Positions 28,301-36,672 of a stretch of DNA of 64,000 nt are shown one piece after another. Made by a program: the position numbers and the translations under genes. Each line of letters starts with the position of its first letter. Position 1 is the stretch's first letter. This DNA comes from CAYUYV01 sp050331455 (lineage in GTDB: Bacteria; Pseudomonadota; Alphaproteobacteria; JAJFIK01): contig JBHJGV010000016.1 in NCBI GenBank assembly GCA_050331455.1, positions 1-64,000 of the forward strand, written 5' to 3'. The notes under the pieces were generated by a model. That model saw only the letters and a program-made list of their open reading frames with translations, was not told where the DNA came from and searched no databases.

Positions 28301-28791
28301 TGTCTGCCCACCCTTTGCCATTGGTCCTTGTCCCATTCGCCCCATCCCTTTTGCCCTGCCCATTTTGACGTGGCCCTTTCGGATGAGAGGGGAGGGAGCA
28401 AAGGGTGGGCCAGATGGGCCGCTTGCGCCCGTTTACCTTCAGTCGTGGGCGCCGCCGTCCGTCTCGGGACGGCGCGGACGCGATCCGGCACATATCGATA
28501 TCATCCTGATACGTCTTAACCTTAATGGATGTGCCTGGGAGGCGAGTGCCGTTCCGTGGGAGACGATGTATCCGTGTGCCGATGGCACACCTGCCGTGTT
28601 CGACCATGGGAATGCGCCTTTAAGGCGGCCCTGATCCCGCACAAACACGACCTTACCCCCGCCCGCTCGCCTCGATGCGTGTGGCACCCGTCAGGCTGGC
28701 ACGCCGATTGCTGCCCACGCCTTGTCCCCGAAACGGTTGTCCCGGGGTTGGGATCAACAATCAATCCGTATGCTTATGATAGGAGTTCTTC
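28301..28791. promoter_or_regulatory. Divergent control region of the holdfast-anchor locus
   Basis: 491 bases lie between the assigned hfaA start and the repeat-protein gene (the hfaA N-terminus may extend to 28363). It contains a perfect dyad GTGTGCC-GAT-GGCACAC (28574-28590) and an AT-richer ATACGTCTTAACCTTAATGG at about 28510-28529 that could hold promoter elements. No other gene is convincing. Confidence 0.45.
28574..28590. promoter_or_regulatory. Palindrome GTGTGCC-GAT-GGCACAC (candidate operator)
   Basis: A perfect seven-base dyad with a three-base centre in the divergent region of the surface-protein locus. Size and symmetry fit a dimeric regulator such as a MarR-, GntR- or CRP-type protein; which one cannot be told. 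Confidence 0.45.
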
Positions 28792-29442
28792 ATGCGTTTC
28801 CTTATCACTGCCGCCGCTGCCGCCCTGATGATCGCCGTTGCACCGCAGGCCGTCCGGGCCGATGACGAGAATGACATTGATGCCGTTCAGTACAATGACG
28901 CCAATATCCTGTCCGGCATCTCGCTGGAGGTGAAGGAAATCACGGGTGAGCTGTCGGCCACGTCCGCGTCCATCGCCAATTCCTTCACGGCCGAGCTCGG
29001 CGGCTCGTCGGACGTCGATCTGGAACAGAAGGCCATCGGCAATGTGACGTCGAGCCTTGATATCGTGGCAAAAAACTTCGGCGGCGCCGTCGACCTGACC
29101 GCGGCCGCGATCGCCAACTCGGCCACCATCACTGTTGAAGGCGGGGACTATGCGGATATCGACGCCGTACAGCGCCGCAGCCGCGATAACAATCCAAAGG
29201 CGGAAATCGACTTCAAGGGCAGCGGCGTGGGCGATGTGGCGGCGACGGCTGCCGCTATCAGCAACTCGCTCAGCGTCACCACATTGCCCTCGACCGTGGT
29301 CACAGAGGTCAACGCCACCCAGGATAACCGGGCTCACATCAAGGCCGTTGCCAATCTGGACCTGAAGAACACCGGCGGGGTCGATGCGACCGCCGCTGCA
29401 ATCGGCAACAGCCTGACTGTCAGCAATCTCCTCAACGATTGA
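28792..29442 (+). CDS. HfaD-like exported repeat protein (holdfast anchor), first copy
   Basis: The 216-residue protein has a clear signal peptide (MRFLITAAAAALMIAVAPQAVRA, cleaved after about residue 23 by eye). The mature part repeats the motif ATxA(A/S)IxNS four times, at residues 56-65, 102-111, 151-160 and 199-208, roughly every 46-49 residues. Each is followed by short beta-prone sequences. This is the style of curli/HfaD-type surface subunits. Given the divergent hfaA-hfaB pair, secretion through HfaB is the likely route. A second, longer paralogue follows 93 bases downstream. The name HfaD rests on repeat style and context, not on full-length recognition. Confidence 0.72.
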   Translation: MRFLITAAAAALMIAVAPQAVRADDENDIDAVQYNDANILSGISLEVKEITGELSATSASIANSFTAELGGSSDVDLEQKAIGNVTSSLDIVAKNFGGAVDLTAAAIANSATITVEGGDYADIDAVQRRSRDNNPKAEIDFKGSGVGDVAATAAAISNSLSVTTLPSTVVTEVNATQDNRAHIKAVANLDLKNTGGVDATAAAIGNSLTVSNLLND

Positions 29443-29535
29443 TCGGGGTCCAAGGTCCCGGCCGCCCTGTGCGGTGGCCGGGACCGTCCGCTCCGTAAGG
29501 AAATCGTCCGACCCTCTACTGCCGCGAGGTGTGCC

Positions 29536-30507
29536 ATGCGCTCCGTCCTCATGCCCGCAGATCCTTCGGCCCTGCGCCGTCTGATCCCCTCCCTTGTGCC
29601 GCTGGCTCTCAGTGTTCCCGTGGTAGCCTTTGCCGGTCACGACGCGGTGCACACCCGTCAGGTGAACCGGGACGACGGCACGGCCGAAACACGGCTCGTT
29701 GCGGAAGAGATCGACGGCGATGGGCGCTTGACGGCCGCGTCCCTGCTCAATTCCCTCGGCGCCGAGCTTGGGCATGATGCCCAGTTGAAGAGCGTCCAGG
29801 AGAGCTGGCGCCATGCCACCGCGGTCAGCGATGGGACGGCGGTGTTAATGGCCGGCGATCTCGAAGTGGTGACGGCGGCCGTGGGAAACTCCGCATCCGT
29901 CACGATTGACGGTGCAGGATCGATCGTAAGCGAGCAATCGACCCATTGGGGACGGATTCGCAGCACGACCTCGGTGGTGGCGGGCGACATCGCCGGCGAT
30001 CTTTCGGCGACTTCGGCGTCAATCGCCAACTCGCTCACCGCGGCGCTGGATGGCGACACGGATTTGCACAACAGCCAGGCCTTTCAATGGGGCTCGGAGT
30101 CCCGCCTTGCCGTCGAGGCGGAGGGCCTTGCCGGCGATGTGGATCTCACTTCGGCAGCGCTCGGCAACAGTGCGTCGCTCGATGTGGGTGAGGCGGACCG
30201 GATTGCCGTCCATTCCATTCAGCAGGCTGCCTATGACCCTTCGGCATTCATGGTTTTATCCGCACTCGGCGTCGGCGGCCATGTGGCGGCCACCACGGCG
30301 GCCCTGGCCAACAGCCTCGGCATCGCGACCGGCGGCCAGGAAAGAACGCTGCGGCTCCGGACCCTTCAACGCAACCAGGCGCTGACCCAGGCCCATGGCA
30401 CTCTTGCTGTGGGAAGTGTGAGCGGATCGGTGACGGCAACGGCCGCCGCCATCGGAAATTCCGTCTCAGTCACAACGGGCACGCCCTATTCCCAAGGGAG
30501 AGACTGA
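29536..30507 (+). CDS. HfaD-like exported repeat protein, second copy
   Basis: This 323-residue paralogue of the preceding protein has N-terminal IPSLVPLALSVPVVAFAGH, a signal peptide. It has about six copies of the A-x-N-S motif (for example LLNSLGAEL, AAVGNSASVTI, ASIANSLTAAL, AALGNSASL, AALANSLGI, AAIGNSVSV). The segment LSATSASIANS is almost identical to one in the first copy, so the pair arose by tandem duplication and repeat expansion. The ribosome site is weak. The stop is two bases before the next small gene. Likely a surface polymer subunit or anchor. Confidence 0.72.
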   Translation: MRSVLMPADPSALRRLIPSLVPLALSVPVVAFAGHDAVHTRQVNRDDGTAETRLVAEEIDGDGRLTAASLLNSLGAELGHDAQLKSVQESWRHATAVSDGTAVLMAGDLEVVTAAVGNSASVTIDGAGSIVSEQSTHWGRIRSTTSVVAGDIAGDLSATSASIANSLTAALDGDTDLHNSQAFQWGSESRLAVEAEGLAGDVDLTSAALGNSASLDVGEADRIAVHSIQQAAYDPSAFMVLSALGVGGHVAATTAALANSLGIATGGQERTLRLRTLQRNQALTQAHGTLAVGSVSGSVTATAAAIGNSVSVTTGTPYSQGRD

Positions 30508-30509
30508 CA

Positions 30510-30734
30510 ATGCCGAGATCTGCAAAAGTGTATGGCACAGCGATCCTCGCCCTGGCTGCGCTTTCTTTTCTGGCCTCGCGGCCGCCAGCCTCGGCCAATC
30601 CCCCCGGGCCCAATACAGTGGCTCTGCAACCGTCGGATCCGGAAGGTGTCTCGGTCTGGCATGCGGAAGGCGGGCGCCTGCGCCGCTGCACCCTGCTTGG
30701 GACGGACGATTATGTCTGCGGACCGTGGCGGTGA
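30510..30734 (+). CDS. Small exported protein of the holdfast-anchor locus
   Basis: A 74-residue protein with signal peptide (hydrophobic GTAILALAALSFLASRPPASA, split here as residues ~8-28) and a mature part of about 45 residues with two cysteines near the C-terminus (RRCTLLG and YVCGPWR). AGGGAG at 30495-30500 and a start two bases after the upstream stop show it belongs to the same operon as the repeat proteins. I do not recognise a family. It could be a periplasmic accessory factor for subunit export. Confidence 0.6.
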   Translation: MPRSAKVYGTAILALAALSFLASRPPASANPPGPNTVALQPSDPEGVSVWHAEGGRLRRCTLLGTDDYVCGPWR

Positions 30735-30892
30735 ACGGTGGGATGCGGGTCCGGTGGTGTCCGACCGCAGTTTTACCCTTCCAATACGCAGGGACATTGA
30801 AGTAGCCTTTCAGTCATGATGGGCCATGCATTTTTGTGTGGGCCGTTCGAGTGTCGCCTGGAATTGGGCTTTCATTACCCTGTGGATCGTCG

Positions 30893-33031
30893 ATGGGACG
30901 GGTTATCGAACACAACGGCGATGAAAAGGCGCGCTTGTCGGCAGTGCGCCGCATCCTGATGAGTGATGCGGTGACACCTGACCAATTGGATGATCTCGTT
31001 GAAGTAGCGGTGGCGCTGACCGGGGCTGCCATGGGCGCCATTTCGCTCGTCGAAGAAGACACGCTCCGGATGGTCTGCCATCGCGGCTGCGCGTGTCCGG
31101 AAATATCCCGGGCCGGATCCTTTTGCCATGAGGCGATCAAGGGCGGCCATGTTGTCACCTTCTCCAATGCGGCCGAGGATCCCCGCTTTTCGGGCAATCC
31201 CCTCGTCACCGGGCCGCACGCCTTCGTCACCTGTGTCAGTGCTCCGATCACCGCCGTCGGGGGCCATGCCGTCGGTGCCCTCTGCGTCCTGTTCCAAGAC
31301 GCGGTGGATCTGACGGAGCCGGTCATCACATCCCTGGCCCGTCTCGCGGCCATGGCCGGGGAGCGGATCGATCGCGCCCTTCAGGAAGAGACCCTTGCGG
31401 ACTTTCAGGCCCGGGTCACGGCGCTCCGGAAGGAAGAAAGCGCGCTCACCGCGCGGCTCGGCGGTCTTGAGGCGCGCTTACGACAGGCGACGGACGATTC
31501 TGGTTTCTGGCTGTGGGACTGGAACGTCGCCGATGACTGGGTGGAGGATCTGGGTCGGCTCCATGCCCGGTTGGGTCGCCCCGGCCACTCGGCCCAGGGC
31601 GGGATCGGGGCCTTCACCGCTTTGGTGCCGGAGGGCGAGCGCGCCGATCTGCGCCGCGCCCTCGATGGCGTCGTGGCCGGCCCCGGCAATCGGTTCGAGC
31701 GGGAAATCCGGCTCGAAAACGGGTGTGGCGGCGAGAAGGTCTTCCTGGCCCGCGGCGCCGTGACGGCGCGGGGACGCGACGGACGGGCCAAAACGTTTCT
31801 GGGTACACTGACGGATGTGACGGCGCTGGCCGCGCGTCCCGCCGAATTGCAGCAGGACCTGACCCATGCTCGCGCCCGGCTGAAGATCAAATCCGATTTC
31901 CTGGCACGGATGAGCCACCAATTGCGCACGCCCCTCAATGGCGTGCTCGGCATGGCCCAGGTGCTGCTGACGGATCAATCCCTGTCGCCGGTCCAGAAAG
32001 ACTATCTCAACGTCATCAAAGACTCCGGGCGTAATCTGCTGACCTTGGTCAATGATATTCTGGACATCTCCCTCATCGAAACCGGGGCGTTGAAGGTGCA
32101 GTCCGACGCCTTCGACCTTGTGGACCTGATGGGCCGGGCCTCGGCCATGTGGCGGCCCATCGCCGCTCAGAAAGGCCTCGACCTGCACCTCGATCTCAGC
32201 GGCGTGCTCTATGACCGGCTTTACGGGGACAGCGAACGCATCCGCCAGGTCCTGATGAATATCGTCAGCAATGCGATCAAGTTCACGCCCTCCGGCTCGG
32301 TTGCCGTGCGGGTCAATCAGGAGGAGGTCGAGGACGGCTTCATCGATTGCACCTTCACGGTGGAAGACACCGGCGTCGGGATCACGGAACGGGATCAGGA
32401 ACGCCTGTTCACCCGCTTCGGTCTCGTGGAATTGCGTTCCGCGAAATCCTATGGGGGCAGCGGGTTGGGCCTTGCCATTGCCAAGGGCATCGTGGAAGCC
32501 ATGGGCGGCGAAATCGGTGTGGAAAGCACCCCGGATCAGGGCTCGGCGTTCTGGGTCACGATCCGTATGGCGATGGTCGATCGGGACGGGGAGCCCGAGC
32601 AGGACCCCGCACCCAGCCCCGCACGCAGCGACGACACCCGCCTGCGCATTCTGGTGGCCGAGGACGCGCCCGACAATCTTGCGGTCATGCGCGCGGTCCT
32701 CCACGCCATTTACGGCCAGTCCCGCGTGGCGATCACGGCCGTTTCCACCGGCATTGAAGCGGTGGGCCGGGTGATCGATCATGAATTCGACCTGGTATTG
32801 ATGGATGTCCGCATGCCCGGCATGGACGGCCTGGAGGCCACCCGGCGGATCCGCGATCTGGACGATCCCAAAAGCGCCATCCCTATCATTGCCATCACGG
32901 CCCATGCCATGAAAGGGGACAAGGAAAAATACATCCGTGGCGGGATGAATGATTACATCTCGAAGCCGATCGACGCGAAACTCCTGATCGAGAAAATCGA
33001 AGCCTTGACCGGGGCGGCCTGGCGGGACTAA
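30893..33031 (+). CDS. Hybrid sensor histidine kinase with GAF domain and receiver
   Basis: The 712-residue cytoplasmic kinase has a GAF domain at about 20-150 (GAISLVEEDTLRMVCHRG, FCHEAIKGGHVVTFSN) with several cysteines, a helical linker, and a PAS-like segment (near 200-320). HisKA has MSHQLRTPLNG with phospho-acceptor His342. The ATPase domain has N box NIVSNAIKFTPSG, G1 VEDTGVGI and G2 GGSGLGLAIAKG. The receiver domain (about 590-710) has phospho-acceptor Asp638 in LVLMDVRMPGMDG. No membrane helix. Signal unknown; Cys-rich GAF (RGCACPE) could bind a cofactor. No response-regulator partner lies next to it. The ATG at 30893 is preferred over GTG 30836, but neither has a strong ribosome site. 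Confidence 0.9.
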   Translation: MGRVIEHNGDEKARLSAVRRILMSDAVTPDQLDDLVEVAVALTGAAMGAISLVEEDTLRMVCHRGCACPEISRAGSFCHEAIKGGHVVTFSNAAEDPRFSGNPLVTGPHAFVTCVSAPITAVGGHAVGALCVLFQDAVDLTEPVITSLARLAAMAGERIDRALQEETLADFQARVTALRKEESALTARLGGLEARLRQATDDSGFWLWDWNVADDWVEDLGRLHARLGRPGHSAQGGIGAFTALVPEGERADLRRALDGVVAGPGNRFEREIRLENGCGGEKVFLARGAVTARGRDGRAKTFLGTLTDVTALAARPAELQQDLTHARARLKIKSDFLARMSHQLRTPLNGVLGMAQVLLTDQSLSPVQKDYLNVIKDSGRNLLTLVNDILDISLIETGALKVQSDAFDLVDLMGRASAMWRPIAAQKGLDLHLDLSGVLYDRLYGDSERIRQVLMNIVSNAIKFTPSGSVAVRVNQEEVEDGFIDCTFTVEDTGVGITERDQERLFTRFGLVELRSAKSYGGSGLGLAIAKGIVEAMGGEIGVESTPDQGSAFWVTIRMAMVDRDGEPEQDPAPSPARSDDTRLRILVAEDAPDNLAVMRAVLHAIYGQSRVAITAVSTGIEAVGRVIDHEFDLVLMDVRMPGMDGLEATRRIRDLDDPKSAIPIIAITAHAMKGDKEKYIRGGMNDYISKPIDAKLLIEKIEALTGAAWRD

Positions 33032-33067
33032 CGATCCGATCCGTTTTCCCGACCGGAAGGACCTGCC

Positions 33068-33697
33068 ATGACGGATGCACCCGAGCAAGACGGCGACAGC
33101 CCCCAGGCCCGCCACAAGGCGCGGATGGAGGCTGTGAAAGCCGAACAGGACGCCAAAACGGCAACGGCCAAGGAGGCGGATCGCGGGCTCGTGCTCGTCT
33201 ACACCGGAAACGGAAAGGGCAAATCGAGTTCGGCGTTCGGTGTCGTTGCGCGGGCGTTGGGCTGGGGCCAGCGGGTTGGCATTGTCCAATTCATCAAAGG
33301 CAAATGGATCACCGGCGAGCGCCAGTTCTTCCAGCGCTTTCCCGACACCGTCACCTGGCACACCATGGGGGACGGATTTACCTGGGACACCCAGGATCTC
33401 GACCAGGACCGCGCCGCTGCGGAAGCGGCCTTCGCCAAAGGCGCCGCCATGATGGCGAGCGGTGAATACGATCTCGTGGTCCTCGACGAGGTGAACATCG
33501 CCCTGCGTTACGACTATCTCCGTGTCGAGACGGTCTTGACGGGCCTCGAAGGCCGGTCGGCCCGCACGAGCGTGATCCTGACCGGGCGTGACGCCAAGCC
33601 GGACCTCATGGCCTATGCCGACCTGGTCAGTGAAATGGGCGAGGTCAAACACCCGTTTCAGGCCGGCATCAAGGCTAAGCGGGGCATTGATTTCTGA
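33068..33697 (+). CDS. cobO: Cob(I)yrinic acid a,c-diamide adenosyltransferase
   Basis: The 209-residue protein has P-loop VYTGNGKGKSSSAFG (residues 44-58) and the BtuR/CobO segments GIVQFIKGKWITGERQF, VVLDEVNIALRYDYL, and C-terminal VKHPFQAGIKAKRGIDF. It transfers adenosyl from ATP to the corrinoid cobalt to make adenosylcobalamin precursors. Adenosylcobalamin is needed by methylmalonyl-CoA mutase, downstream of the propionyl-CoA carboxylase also encoded in this window, although no mutase gene is here. The N-terminal ~35 residues are a charged extension common in this family. No cobalamin riboswitch fits in the 36 bases upstream. Confidence 0.95.
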   Translation: MTDAPEQDGDSPQARHKARMEAVKAEQDAKTATAKEADRGLVLVYTGNGKGKSSSAFGVVARALGWGQRVGIVQFIKGKWITGERQFFQRFPDTVTWHTMGDGFTWDTQDLDQDRAAAEAAFAKGAAMMASGEYDLVVLDEVNIALRYDYLRVETVLTGLEGRSARTSVILTGRDAKPDLMAYADLVSEMGEVKHPFQAGIKAKRGIDF

Positions 33698-34361
33698 TCC
33701 CCAGCGGTTCGTGTGGCGCTTTTGGCTCTGACATTTGAGGGACGAGCGTGCCGCGCGCACGGACTCAACCGTCTGCGTCGTAGGACAAGCCATTCCCCTC
33801 GCCGGGATGCGTGTCGAACGGCCGATCTGATGAGCCCGATCCGGCCTCGAAGCGGCCGGATTCGACCCGGCGGCCTTTTTCCAGGCGGCTTTCCCCCCAT
33901 CTATCGCGTCAAAGGCGTCCGACCACGGCCGCCCGACCAAGGCAAAAGCGCGGTGAAGGGGCGGTTAACCCTTTCGCTGGCATCCCTTTTCGCCAGACTC
34001 TGCCATTCTGCGAGCCTATGGGTGGCATCAATCCGGATCCACCTTCCACAAGGCCCCGGGCACGAGGCAACACGGCCAGCGCCGACAAACCGGCGGTTGG
34101 CCTCGTGGTTCGGCCGAGACATTTGCATCCCACTTGCGGCGCGCTCAGCGGCAAATGGTTCGGCCATAAGAACCACGAGCAAGCTTTTTTGTTTCTAGCG
34201 GCGCTTCGGGCTCTGACGCTTGAGTAATGAGCGGGCCATGCAGTGGGCATCATGTGTCAGAGCCGCTCCACTAGGATCGATTGGGCCCGACCCCGGCTGG
34301 ATGACCGGGGCGCTCCCGCAGCCGGGGAGCCTTTCGGGAAGAGATGAGGAGACCTTGCCCT
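33698..34361. repeat. Non-coding region with imperfect 36-base direct repeats
   Basis: 664 bases between cobO and zwf without a convincing gene. A 36-base sequence at 33713-33748 recurs at 34198-34233 with 28 of 36 bases identical. Its core GGCTCTGAC also occurs inverted at 34256-34264. In between is a hairpin near 33839-33861 followed by CCTTTTT. The zwf promoter must lie near the right end. Confidence 0.5.
33839..33880 (+). terminator. Possible terminator after cobO
   Basis: Stem ATCCGGCC/GGCCGGAT (33839-33846, 33854-33861) with seven-base loop; about 14 bases later CCTTTTT (33874-33880). The gap between stem and T-run weakens the call. Confidence 0.4.
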
Positions 34362-35840
34362 ATGGCCGCTTCGCGTCGCTCAGACTCCCCATCGCCGTCC
34401 GACGGATTGGTCATTTTCGGAGGCACCGGGGATCTCGCCCTGCGCATGCTTTATCCGTCATTGTACTATCTCGACCTGGAGAATTTCCTCCCCGACGATT
34501 TCATCATTATTGGCGCGGCCCGGGGCGCCCAGACGCGGGATGCCTTTGTTGAAATGGTGCAGGAGGCCGTGCGGAACCACGCCGGCAATTCCTTCGACGA
34601 TGGCGTCTGGAGTGGCTTCCAGAACAGGCTGCGCTATTGCCAGGTCGATGCGGGCGACCGGCAGACATTCGAGTCCCTGAAGCGCTGCGTGGGGGACCGG
34701 CGGGGCATCGCCTACTACCTCTCCACGTCCCCCACATTGTTCGGTCCCATTTGCGATAACCTTGCCCAGACGGACATGATCAATGGGACCAACCGGGTCA
34801 TCGTGGAAAAGCCCCTGGGACGCAATCTCATCACGTCCCGGGCGACCAACGACACCATCGCCCGGGTGTTTCCGGAACATCGGGTCTTCCGCATCGATCA
34901 TTATCTGGGCAAGGAGACGGTGCAGAACCTGATCGCCCTGCGTTTTGCCAACCGCCTGTTCGAGCCGATCTGGAACAGCGTCAACATCGCCTATGTGCAG
35001 ATCACCGTTGCGGAAACGGTGGGTGTGGAGAATCGCTGGTCCTATTACAACGAGTTCGGCGCGCTGCGGGACATGATGCAGAACCATCTTCTTCAACTGC
35101 TCTGTCTCGTGGCCATGGAACCGCCCTCGGCCCTCGACGGGGATGCTCTGCGCTCGGAAAAGATCAAGACCTTGCGCTCCTTACGGCCTATCGAGGGGGC
35201 CGCAATCCAGACCTCAACGGCGCGCGGGCAATATGCGGCCGGCATTGTCGGCGGCAAGTCGGTTCCTGGATATACGGAGGAGACCGGCGGCGAGGTCAGC
35301 GATACGGAGACCTTCGCCGCACTACGGGTGGATATCGACAATTGGCGCTGGGCCGGAACCCCCTTCTATCTACGGACCGGCAAACGCATGGCGGACCGGC
35401 GCACGGATATCATCATCCAGTTCCGGGACGTGCCCCATTCGGCCTTCACGGCGGATCAGGTCATGGCGAACCGTCTCGTGCTGACCCTTCAGCCCAAAGA
35501 AGAAGTCTCGCTGCAGATCATGAACAAAATGCCGGGCATCAGCGAGGGGCCCATGCGCCTCAAGCGCCTGCCCCTGAGCCTGAGCCTGTCCGAGGCCTTC
35601 AAGGCGGAGCGCCCGCGCCAGCGCATTGCCTATGAACGGTTGCTGCTGGACGCCATCCACGGCAAGACCCAACATTTCGTCCATCGCGACGAGACCGAAG
35701 CCGCTTGGGGCTTCATCGACGGCATCATTGAGGGCTGGAGCCGCACCAGCATGGCCGTCCAGCCCTATTCGGCCGGAAGCTGGGGCCCGGGCGGCTCGAC
35801 CGCCCTGGTGGAACGCAACGGCCATCACTGGAACGACTGA
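34362..35840 (+). CDS. zwf: Glucose-6-phosphate 1-dehydrogenase
   Basis: The 492-residue enzyme has N-terminal LVIFGGTGDLALRMLYPSLY (NADP-binding fold), the lysine segment VIVEKPLGRNL and the active-site motif RIDHYLGKETVQNL with its catalytic His. It oxidises glucose 6-phosphate to 6-phosphogluconolactone with NADP+. The ATG at 34362 has AGGAGA nine bases upstream; the in-frame ATG at 34344 would put that site inside the gene. It is the first gene of zwf-pgl-edd-eda, so glucose degradation runs through the Entner-Doudoroff pathway. Confidence 0.96.
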   Translation: MAASRRSDSPSPSDGLVIFGGTGDLALRMLYPSLYYLDLENFLPDDFIIIGAARGAQTRDAFVEMVQEAVRNHAGNSFDDGVWSGFQNRLRYCQVDAGDRQTFESLKRCVGDRRGIAYYLSTSPTLFGPICDNLAQTDMINGTNRVIVEKPLGRNLITSRATNDTIARVFPEHRVFRIDHYLGKETVQNLIALRFANRLFEPIWNSVNIAYVQITVAETVGVENRWSYYNEFGALRDMMQNHLLQLLCLVAMEPPSALDGDALRSEKIKTLRSLRPIEGAAIQTSTARGQYAAGIVGGKSVPGYTEETGGEVSDTETFAALRVDIDNWRWAGTPFYLRTGKRMADRRTDIIIQFRDVPHSAFTADQVMANRLVLTLQPKEEVSLQIMNKMPGISEGPMRLKRLPLSLSLSEAFKAERPRQRIAYERLLLDAIHGKTQHFVHRDETEAAWGFIDGIIEGWSRTSMAVQPYSAGSWGPGGSTALVERNGHHWND

Positions 35841-35853
35841 GGAGTGAGGTCCC

Positions 35854-36600
35854 ATGGGCAGCACACAGACAAGGGAACCGACTGGCCCCTCGCCGACCTG
35901 GCATGACGCGCCGGACCGGGACGCCCTTGCCGCCATCGTGGCGGCGCACATCGTCGCTGCGCTCCGGGCCGCTGTGGCGGCGCGGGGAAGCGCATCCCTG
36001 GTCGTGCCCGGCGGCAACACGCCGGTGCCGGTCTTCGAACGGTTGTCCACCGCAGATCTCGCCTGGGAACGGGTGACGGTCACGCTCACGGACGAACGCT
36101 TCGTCGACGAGGCCGATCCCCACAGCAATGCCGCCCTCATCCGTCGGCACTTGCTGACGGACAAAGCGGCGGCCGCGCGTTTCGTGTCGCTGAAACGGCC
36201 GGGGTCGACCCCATCGGAGACCTTGGGCGACGTGGCCCGGGATCTTGCCGCCGTGGGCCGACCCTTCGATGTGGTCATGCTGGGCATGGGGGGAGACGGT
36301 CATGTCGCGTCTCTTTTTCCCCGGGCGGACGGTGTCGAGGCGGCCCTCGATCCGGCGGGTCCGGACACGGTCTGCGCCATCGTACCCGATCCCTTGCCGG
36401 ACAATGCCCCCTTCGCCCGGATCAGCCTCACGGCCGGCGCCCTGTTCGACGCCCGCGCGGTGATCCTCATGGTCACCGGGGCCGACAAGAAGACGGTGCT
36501 GGAGACGGCGACCGCCGCGAAGGCGCCACCCTGCGCCCTGCCTGTGCGCGCGGTCCTGGAGCAGGATCGAGCACCCCTGACGATCTTCTGGTCCGCATAA
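35854..36600 (+). CDS. pgl: 6-Phosphogluconolactonase
   Basis: The 248-residue protein has SLVVPGGNTPVPVFERL, VTVTLTDERFVD and VMLGMGGDGHVASLFP, the phosphate-binding and catalytic motifs of DevB/SOL-type lactonases. It hydrolyses 6-phosphogluconolactone from Zwf to 6-phosphogluconate. The gene starts 13 bases after zwf and precedes edd, giving a continuous pathway order. Confidence 0.95.
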   Translation: MGSTQTREPTGPSPTWHDAPDRDALAAIVAAHIVAALRAAVAARGSASLVVPGGNTPVPVFERLSTADLAWERVTVTLTDERFVDEADPHSNAALIRRHLLTDKAAAARFVSLKRPGSTPSETLGDVARDLAAVGRPFDVVMLGMGGDGHVASLFPRADGVEAALDPAGPDTVCAIVPDPLPDNAPFARISLTAGALFDARAVILMVTGADKKTVLETATAAKAPPCALPVRAVLEQDRAPLTIFWSA

Positions 36601-36672
36601 GGAAAAACAGATCCCGGTATGGACCGGGACCCACCCAGCCATTGGCCAACAAGACATTCAGGGAGAAGACCA

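Noticed and set aside
33032..33067. A cobalamin riboswitch before cobO
   Set aside because: Only 36 bases separate it from the kinase gene, too short for the element.
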